Assembly (NCBI GenBank): GCA_023391955.1 | Contig: JAEWAA010000073.1 | Location: forward strand, 1-11,674 | Length of the DNA stretch: 11,674 nt | Direction of reading: 5' to 3' | Origin: Bacillota bacterium | GTDB taxonomy: Bacteria > Bacillota > Bacilli > Paenibacillales > NBRC-103111 | Part shown: piece by piece, positions 7,716 through 11,674 of the stretch | How positions within the stretch are numbered: position 1 is the first letter of the stretch | Layout: every line of letters begins with the position of its first letter | The notes under the pieces: generated by a model | Database searches by the model: none | The model's input: the letters and a program-made list of their open reading frames with translations, nothing else | Told to the model about the DNA's origin: nothing | Made by a program: the position numbers and the translations under genes

Positions 7716-7740
7716 ATAACGGAAGGGGAACTTCCGCTAT
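7716..7740. repeat. Palindrome unit 2 (pair A, right)
   Basis: ATAACGGAAG (7716-7725) faces CTTCCGCTAT (7731-7740) around a GGGAA loop, with one mismatch. The mismatch is A-C as + strand RNA and U-G as - strand RNA. Confidence 0.75.
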
Positions 7741-7778
7741 TGCAGCCTTTTGGCAGCTGTCCCCCCGGCTTATGAGGA

Positions 7779-7804
7779 AATAGAGGAAGCTTGGCTTCCG
7801 TTAT
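7779..7804. repeat. Palindrome unit 3 (pair B, left)
   Basis: AATAGAGGAAGC (7779-7790) faces GCTTCCGTTAT (7794-7804) around a TTG loop. The inner six base pairs are perfect. The outer part has one G-U wobble and one mismatch. Confidence 0.75.
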
Positions 7805-7830
7805 CTGCTCCGGCCAGGCCTTCCCGGAGT

Positions 7831-7857
7831 AATAGCGGAAATAAGGCTTCCCTTATT
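7831..7857. repeat. Palindrome unit 4 (pair B, right)
   Basis: The left arm is AATAGCGGAA (7831-7840). The right arm is again TTCCCTTATT (7848-7857). The hairpin is replaced by AATAAGG (7840-7846) with CCTTATT (7851-7857), a perfect 7-base stem. Confidence 0.7.
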
Positions 7858-7999
7858 GCGCCGGGAGTGCTGAAGCAGCAGCCTAATAACAACGGGAGTG
7901 CCAATGCAGCAGCTTAAAAGCAGCTTATGCTGCGGTATACTGGAGCACCGAGGGCTGGTGAAATACACGAAAGGCACACAGGAGCGATACTAGTTCAGG

Positions 8000-8023
8000 A
8001 TAGCGGAAGCAGATTTCCGTTAT
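8000..8023. repeat. Palindrome unit 5 (pair C, left)
   Basis: ATAGCGGAA (8000-8008) faces TTCCGTTAT (8015-8023) around a 6-base loop. The only imperfection is a G-U wobble if read as + strand RNA. Confidence 0.8.
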
Positions 8024-8047
8024 TGTAACTGCGGGACGATGGGCAGG

Positions 8048-8079
8048 CGGAATAGCGGAAGCTTCTTTCCGCTATTCCG
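8048..8079. repeat. Palindrome unit 6 (pair C, right), perfect 13-base stem
   Basis: CGGAATAGCGGAA (8048-8060) is the exact reverse complement of TTCCGCTATTCCG (8067-8079), with a GCTTCT loop. This is one of the two perfect copies and a good reference for the consensus. Confidence 0.9.
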
Positions 8080-8102
8080 GTTATTCACCCGGAAAATGAA
8101 GG

Positions 8103-8155
8103 CCGGACAGGGCTATAGCGGAAAATCGTTTCCGTTATAGCCCTTGCTTGTCCGG
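8103..8155. repeat. Palindrome unit 7 (pair D, left), extended hairpin
   Basis: AGGGCTATAGCGGAAA (8109-8124) pairs with 8129-8144 over 16 positions with a single G-U wobble and an ATCG loop. An outer stem, CCGGACA (8103-8109) with TGTCCGG (8149-8155), could extend it past a 4-base bulge. There is no T-run, so it does not look like a terminator. Confidence 0.88.
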
Positions 8156-8165
8156 TCAGGCACCA

Positions 8166-8189
8166 ATAGCGGAAAACCGTTTCCGCTAT
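8166..8189. repeat. Palindrome unit 8 (pair D, right)
   Basis: ATAGCGGAAA (8166-8175) and TTTCCGCTAT (8180-8189) form a perfect 10-base stem around an ACCG loop. It is the last unit, 64 bases before the beta-helix start codon. Confidence 0.88.
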
Positions 8190-8253
8190 GTTCTTCATCA
8201 CCGGGACACCTACCCATTCCGAAGGTTAGTTTAAAAAGGAAGGAGCGAGCAAT

Positions 8254-10599
8254 ATGCAGCATATAGAGGGAAAAGAGGAGCAACCGGGAAGTGGCCCCAT
8301 ACAGCTGCCCACACCGCCGGAACTGGCCGGGGTGGAGGCGATCTACCTAGCGGACGGGCAGGACCGGGAGTTACCGGCCAACGCCTCCATGGAGCTGACA
8401 TCGGGGGATGCCGGCTTTTTGCAGGTGAGAGGCAGGATAACCGGGGGAGAGGAGGTCACGCTGGACCCCGAAGCGGTTGGGTTTGTCACCTGTTCGGATG
8501 CGGTTAACATCAGCCAAAGCGGGCAAATGCTGGCTCTCCGCACCGGAGCGGCCCGGGTTTATGCCGAGGTGGAGAAACCGGAGGGCGGCAAGCTCCGCAC
8601 CCCTGATTTATGGATCATAGTCCAGGACCCCGGGGAGTTCTGCAAGCCATGGTTTATCTGCCATACCTCGATGGAGCATCCGGCAATGGACATGGAAATC
8701 GGGCAGCCTGCAGTGCTGGCTCCGGGTGATCCGCTGCCAACTGTCACGATTGAACCTATGGTCAATTCCACGGTTTCCGTCGCACTGCTGCGGGAAGGCA
8801 CACCCACAGGCATATCCACTGCCCCTTGCTCCATTCCAGCAGGAGAGCAGAGCAGGCTGGCCCTGCCCGGGAACACCCACGCAGAAAAGCAGAGCAGGCT
8901 GACTCTACCGGGGAACCCCCACGCAGGAGAGAAGGGGGAGTACGAGCTTCGCCTGACCCTAACCACAGAAACAGGCGACACCTGCACGAATTCCTATTAT
9001 TTTACAGTAATGGACGAAGAAGACGTACCTCCCGGTCAAAGCCGGGTTGCATATTTGGACCAACGGGGAAAGCTGCGGGTTGTGCCGGATTACCGGGGGA
9101 ACCGGATCTTGGATTTCTCCGGCGCCGGTTACCGGGGAGGCGGTGTCCAGCTGCCCGATGTGCAGGCCATGGCTGTGGTGGAGCCGGCTCCGGGAGACGC
9201 TACGGCCCGCATCCAGGCCGCCATCGACGCGGTTTCGCAGCTGCCGGCTGACGCCATGGGGCTCCGGGGCGCTGTGCTGCTCCAGAGGGGCTCCTATGAC
9301 ATTGCCGGCACGCTGCTGGTGCATACCGGCGGCGTGGTGCTCCGCGGGGAAGGCAGCCATGCGGAAGGAACAGTGCTTCGGGCAACCGGCGCGGTCCGCC
9401 GCAATGTGCTGGAGATCGGCTCGGGAGCAGGGCCAACCATTCTTCCCGGAACGGAGCAGGAGATCACGGATCTGTACGTTCCCTCCGGAGCCAGGACCTT
9501 TCGGGTGGCCGACGCATCCCAATATAAGGCGGGGGATACGGTGCTGGTGCGGCGGGTGGGCAATGAACGCTGGCTTCATCAGATTGGCATGGATGCCATC
9601 TACATGCGGCCCGGAACCGATGGCTCCTCTACCCGGCAGTGGGAGCCCTTCGATTTGGATTTTGACCGGGTGATTACGGCTGTTAACGGCTGCACCATCA
9701 CGGTGGATGTGCCCATTGCCAATGCCATCGAGCGCAAATGGGGCGGCGGGCGTCTCTACAAATACACCGACGGGGAGCGGATTGAGCAGGCGGGTGTGGA
9801 AAATATGCGGGTGGTTTCGGATTTTGATCCTGCAGTTCTCAGCACAGTGATGGATAACGGGCGGACCTATCCTTATTATGCGGATGAGGAGCATGCCGAA
9901 CGGTTTGTGGTGTTCAACAGTGTCAAAAACGGCTGGGCCCGGGATCTGGCAGGTTTCCGCCTGTCGTATGCGCTGGTGCAGCTGGGGCGGTTCAGCAAGT
10001 GGATTACGGTTCAGGACTGCTTCGTATCCGACATGGTCAGCATTGTGACCGGTGGGCGGCGGTACAGTATCTATGTGCAGGGCCAGCAGCACCTGGTCCA
10101 GCGGATTTATGCGGAGACCGCCCGGCATGCCTTCATTTATGACAGTGCCGTGGCGGGGCCCAATGTGGTGCTGGACAGCGAGTCCTTCCGGGATTACAAC
10201 ACCAGCGAGCCCCATCACCGGTGGTCCGCGGGCGGGTTATTTGATCAGGTGAAGGCGCCTGTTTCCATCCGGGACCGGGGCTGGCTGGGGAGCGGGCATG
10301 GCTGGTCCGGGGCCAATTATGTTAACTGGAACACGGAAGGCAAGCTGACCAGCCAGCAGCCGCCCACAGCCCAGAATTACGTGATCGGCCACGTTGGTCC
10401 CAAGATCCCCCCGCTGCTGCCCAATGCATATGATCCCCGCCCCCGCCGGGACGCCTATTGGGAAAGCCACGGCCAGCATGTGGCGGCACCCGCCAGTCTG
10501 TACAAGCAGCAGCTGGCGGAACGGCTGGGTCCCCAAGCCGTGGCCAACCTGGCTAAACGCCCTTATGGCGACAAAAAGGGGAGTGCAGATAGGCCCTAA
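8254..10599 (+). CDS. Right-handed beta-helix (pectate-lyase-like) protein
   Basis: This 781-residue protein has an N-terminal half of beta-rich, probably Ig-like domains (about 20-280). A right-handed parallel beta-helix of the pectate-lyase superfamily type follows. Its entry is marked by GYRGGGVQLPDV (from 292) and GDATARIQAAIDAV (from 314), then short beta-turn repeats such as GAVLLQRGSYDIAGTL and GGVVLRGEG. The C-terminal part has EPHHRWSAGGLFD (from 652) and GHGWSGAN (681-688), segments I recall as conserved in uncharacterised beta-helix proteins of polysaccharide-degrading bacteria. The start is set by GGAAGGAG (8238-8245), 8 bases upstream. No signal peptide or membrane segment is visible, which is odd for a large beta-helix protein. 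Residues 196-223 are a two-copy repeat. It is probably a polysaccharide lyase or hydrolase tied to the same glycan as the fucosidase, but no catalytic residue can be named and the substrate is unknown. Confidence 0.82.
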   Translation: MQHIEGKEEQPGSGPIQLPTPPELAGVEAIYLADGQDRELPANASMELTSGDAGFLQVRGRITGGEEVTLDPEAVGFVTCSDAVNISQSGQMLALRTGAARVYAEVEKPEGGKLRTPDLWIIVQDPGEFCKPWFICHTSMEHPAMDMEIGQPAVLAPGDPLPTVTIEPMVNSTVSVALLREGTPTGISTAPCSIPAGEQSRLALPGNTHAEKQSRLTLPGNPHAGEKGEYELRLTLTTETGDTCTNSYYFTVMDEEDVPPGQSRVAYLDQRGKLRVVPDYRGNRILDFSGAGYRGGGVQLPDVQAMAVVEPAPGDATARIQAAIDAVSQLPADAMGLRGAVLLQRGSYDIAGTLLVHTGGVVLRGEGSHAEGTVLRATGAVRRNVLEIGSGAGPTILPGTEQEITDLYVPSGARTFRVADASQYKAGDTVLVRRVGNERWLHQIGMDAIYMRPGTDGSSTRQWEPFDLDFDRVITAVNGCTITVDVPIANAIERKWGGGRLYKYTDGERIEQAGVENMRVVSDFDPAVLSTVMDNGRTYPYYADEEHAERFVVFNSVKNGWARDLAGFRLSYALVQLGRFSKWITVQDCFVSDMVSIVTGGRRYSIYVQGQQHLVQRIYAETARHAFIYDSAVAGPNVVLDSESFRDYNTSEPHHRWSAGGLFDQVKAPVSIRDRGWLGSGHGWSGANYVNWNTEGKLTSQQPPTAQNYVIGHVGPKIPPLLPNAYDPRPRRDAYWESHGQHVAAPASLYKQQLAERLGPQAVANLAKRPYGDKKGSADRP
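8839..8922 (+). repeat. 42-base imperfect tandem repeat, two copies, inside the beta-helix gene
   Basis: Copies at 8839-8880 and 8881-8922 encode AGEQSRLALPGNTH and AEKQSRLTLPGNPH. The next codons (AGEK) begin a third copy that then diverges. The unit keeps the reading frame and probably lies in a loop between the N-terminal beta domains. It looks like a recent in-frame duplication. Confidence 0.85.
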
Positions 10600-10627
10600 T
10601 ATATTGGAATCATTCTTCCGATATATT
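10598..10627. terminator. AT-rich hairpin over the beta-helix stop codon, possible weak terminator
   Basis: AATATATTGGAA (10598-10609) pairs with TTCCGATATATT (10616-10627) around TCATTC, with one wobble position. It overlaps the TAA stop and is followed by only a few T residues. It shares the GGAA / TTCC core and 6-base loop of the upstream palindromes, so it could be a distant relative of them instead of a terminator. Confidence 0.4.
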
Positions 10628-10657
10628 TCAGGCACCGTAATTGTATGTGGAGGCCTG

Positions 10658-11674
10658 ATGACCATGACAAAATTGCTTTCCATCCGAGTTCGACTGATTC
10701 TGCTTCTCTTGATTCCCTCTCTAATGTACGTACTCACCAGCTTCTACCTGCTGAATCAAAACAAAAACGATATCGGCAGCCTGTCCACCTCGCTGTATGA
10801 GGTGACCAATAAAAGCACCTCGCTGGTGCTGAATGCCGACCGGGATATGTATCAGGCCCTTACCGCCTACCAGCTTCTGGTCTCCGGCTCATTAAGCGCC
10901 GACGAACGCACCCGGGAGCTGGACGCGCTGCAGGAGAATATTGACCAGACCAATGACCGGATCAAGCAGGCAACTGAGATTATGGCCAGCCATAACCTTC
11001 TGGGGGAGAGCCACAGCAGCACCACCCAGTCTGTGGAGCAAAATTTAGCCGGTTTTCATACCCAATTTGATCAATGGGCCCAAACGGCAAGCAGCGTGGC
11101 TCAATCCGCCCGGCTTCAAAGCGGGGCTATCAATGACGCCAAACATATGGCGGTCTTCGAGGAAGGCCGGGGGCGGCTGAATGAAATCGGTGAAATTCTC
11201 GATGAATATGCCCAAACCAGCATTACCAACATCCGGGAAAATAATGAAGATATGGCCCGTATGGTCTATATCTGCGTCGGGATTATCGTGGTTATTCTGC
11301 TGGGGGCAGGCCTGGGTGTAATCCGGCATATCATGACCACCATCCGCAGGATTGCCGCCGTTACCCGGAATGTGGCCGCAGGAGATCTCCGCCATGAAGC
11401 AAGAAGCCGGTATGCCCGGGACGAGCTGGGACAGATCAACCAATCGGTCGACGTGATGGCGGTCAAGATGAAAGAGCTTATCGGCGTAATTGCCACCAAC
11501 ACCCAGTTTGTGCAGGATGCTTCCACTGAATTGTCCAGCTCCTCTAAGGAATCCGCCGCCGCTGCGGAGCATGTGGCCGCCAACATCCAGGAAATGACGG
11601 AGGATGTGGAGACACAAACCAGAAGCAGTGTGGAAACCAGCAAGGTTGTGGAGGAAATGTCCGTAGGCATACAG
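10658..11674 (+). CDS. Methyl-accepting chemotaxis protein, N-terminal part (runs off the right edge)
   Basis: The reading frame stays open for 339 codons to the window end. Order of parts: TM1 (about 12-32, RLILLLLIPSLMYVLTSFYLL), an extracellular helical region of about 165 residues with the length and composition of a four-helix-bundle (4HB) sensor, TM2 (about 203-222, VYICVGIIVVILLGAGLGV), and a HAMP domain (about 223-275, with AAGDLRHEARSRYARDELGQI). The beginning of the coiled-coil signalling region follows (from about 285, with QDASTELSSSSKESAAAAEHVA and MTEDVETQTRSSVETS). The cytoplasmic tip that contacts CheA/CheW lies beyond the window. GGAGG (10649-10653) is 4 bases from the ATG at 10658 and 10 from the in-frame ATG at 10664, so either could be the start. 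The gene is only 58 bases after the beta-helix gene and on the same strand, so it may be read through from it. Its ligand is unknown. Confidence 0.9.
   Translation, partial: MTMTKLLSIRVRLILLLLIPSLMYVLTSFYLLNQNKNDIGSLSTSLYEVTNKSTSLVLNADRDMYQALTAYQLLVSGSLSADERTRELDALQENIDQTNDRIKQATEIMASHNLLGESHSSTTQSVEQNLAGFHTQFDQWAQTASSVAQSARLQSGAINDAKHMAVFEEGRGRLNEIGEILDEYAQTSITNIRENNEDMARMVYICVGIIVVILLGAGLGVIRHIMTTIRRIAAVTRNVAAGDLRHEARSRYARDELGQINQSVDVMAVKMKELIGVIATNTQFVQDASTELSSSSKESAAAAEHVAANIQEMTEDVETQTRSSVETSKVVEEMSVGIQ

Larger units (their letters stand above)
7595..8189. repeat. Array of eight ATAGCGGAA / TTCCGCTAT palindromes in a non-coding gap
   Basis: The 674-base gap between the second permease and the beta-helix gene holds no convincing gene. 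It carries one half-site, ATAGCGGGA (7595-7603), and eight palindromic units whose left arms begin at 7664, 7716, 7780, 7832, 8000, 8052, 8115 and 8166. Units form four pairs with 51-52 bases between pair members and 63-64 bases between adjacent pairs, plus one gap of 168. Each of the four intra-pair spacers contains an octamer GGNCAGGC (7694-7701, 7812-7819, 8041-8048, 8154-8161). A degenerate relic may lie near 7885-7896. The array looks like a REP- or BIME-type intergenic repeat cluster, but it could also be a set of binding sites or processed RNA hairpins. Around 7920-7933 there is also a small unrelated GCAGC/GCTGC hairpin. Confidence 0.85.

Noticed and set aside
7583..7783. Short + strand frame of 66 codons in the gap after the second permease
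   Set aside because: It begins 4 bases after the permease stop without its own ribosome binding site, runs through palindrome units 1 and 2, and has no recognisable domain.
8103..8155. Rho-independent terminator
   Set aside because: The hairpin is strong but no T-run follows either arm, and it shares its core with the other array units.
7595..8189. CRISPR array
   Set aside because: The repeats are short, palindromic and variable, and the spacers share a motif and are GC-rich; no cas gene is present.
7580..8253. Insertion sequence or transposon remnant
   Set aside because: No transposase fragment, no pair of long terminal inverted repeats and no flanking target duplication could be seen.
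8959..10218. 419-codon open frame on the - strand opposite the beta-helix gene
   Set aside because: Same reason: shadow of a strong + strand gene, no recognisable motif.

Overview
The window looks like part of a GC-rich Bacillota chromosome, most likely Paenibacillus or a close relative. The evidence is the strong AGGAG-type ribosome binding sites, a YesN/YesM-type two-component pair joined by an ATGA overlap, and a CUT1-type (LplB/YtcP-like) sugar permease pair. This is inferred from gene families and layout; no search was run. All recognised genes read on the + strand.

Layout. (1) 1-721: the 3' part of a beta-propeller glycosidase gene, with an in-frame TAA just before its first usable ATG. 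(2) 761-829: a nested hairpin terminator, followed by a weak candidate promoter. (3) 917-5581: a tightly coupled run of AraC-type response regulator, sensor kinase and GH29 alpha-L-fucosidase, ended by a textbook terminator at 5597-5624. (4) 5735-7579: two ABC sugar permeases with no solute-binding protein beside them. (5) 7580-8253: a non-coding stretch of about 670 bases holding eight short palindromes built on ATAGCGGAA / TTCCGCTAT. (6) 8254-10599: a 781-residue right-handed beta-helix protein. (7) 10658 to the right edge: the first 339 residues of a methyl-accepting chemotaxis protein.

Together the genes suggest sensing, import and breakdown of a fucose-containing plant or microbial glycan. 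An outside signal would be read by the kinase, passed to the regulator, and would control the permeases and enzymes. The fucosidase has no signal peptide, so it probably acts on imported oligosaccharides. The beta-helix protein also lacks a visible signal peptide, which is less usual. The permease pair needs a binding protein and an ATPase encoded elsewhere.

The most unusual signal is the palindrome array. Its units form four pairs 51-52 bases apart, with 63-64 bases between adjacent pairs and one larger gap of 168. These spacings are all close to whole numbers of DNA helical turns.
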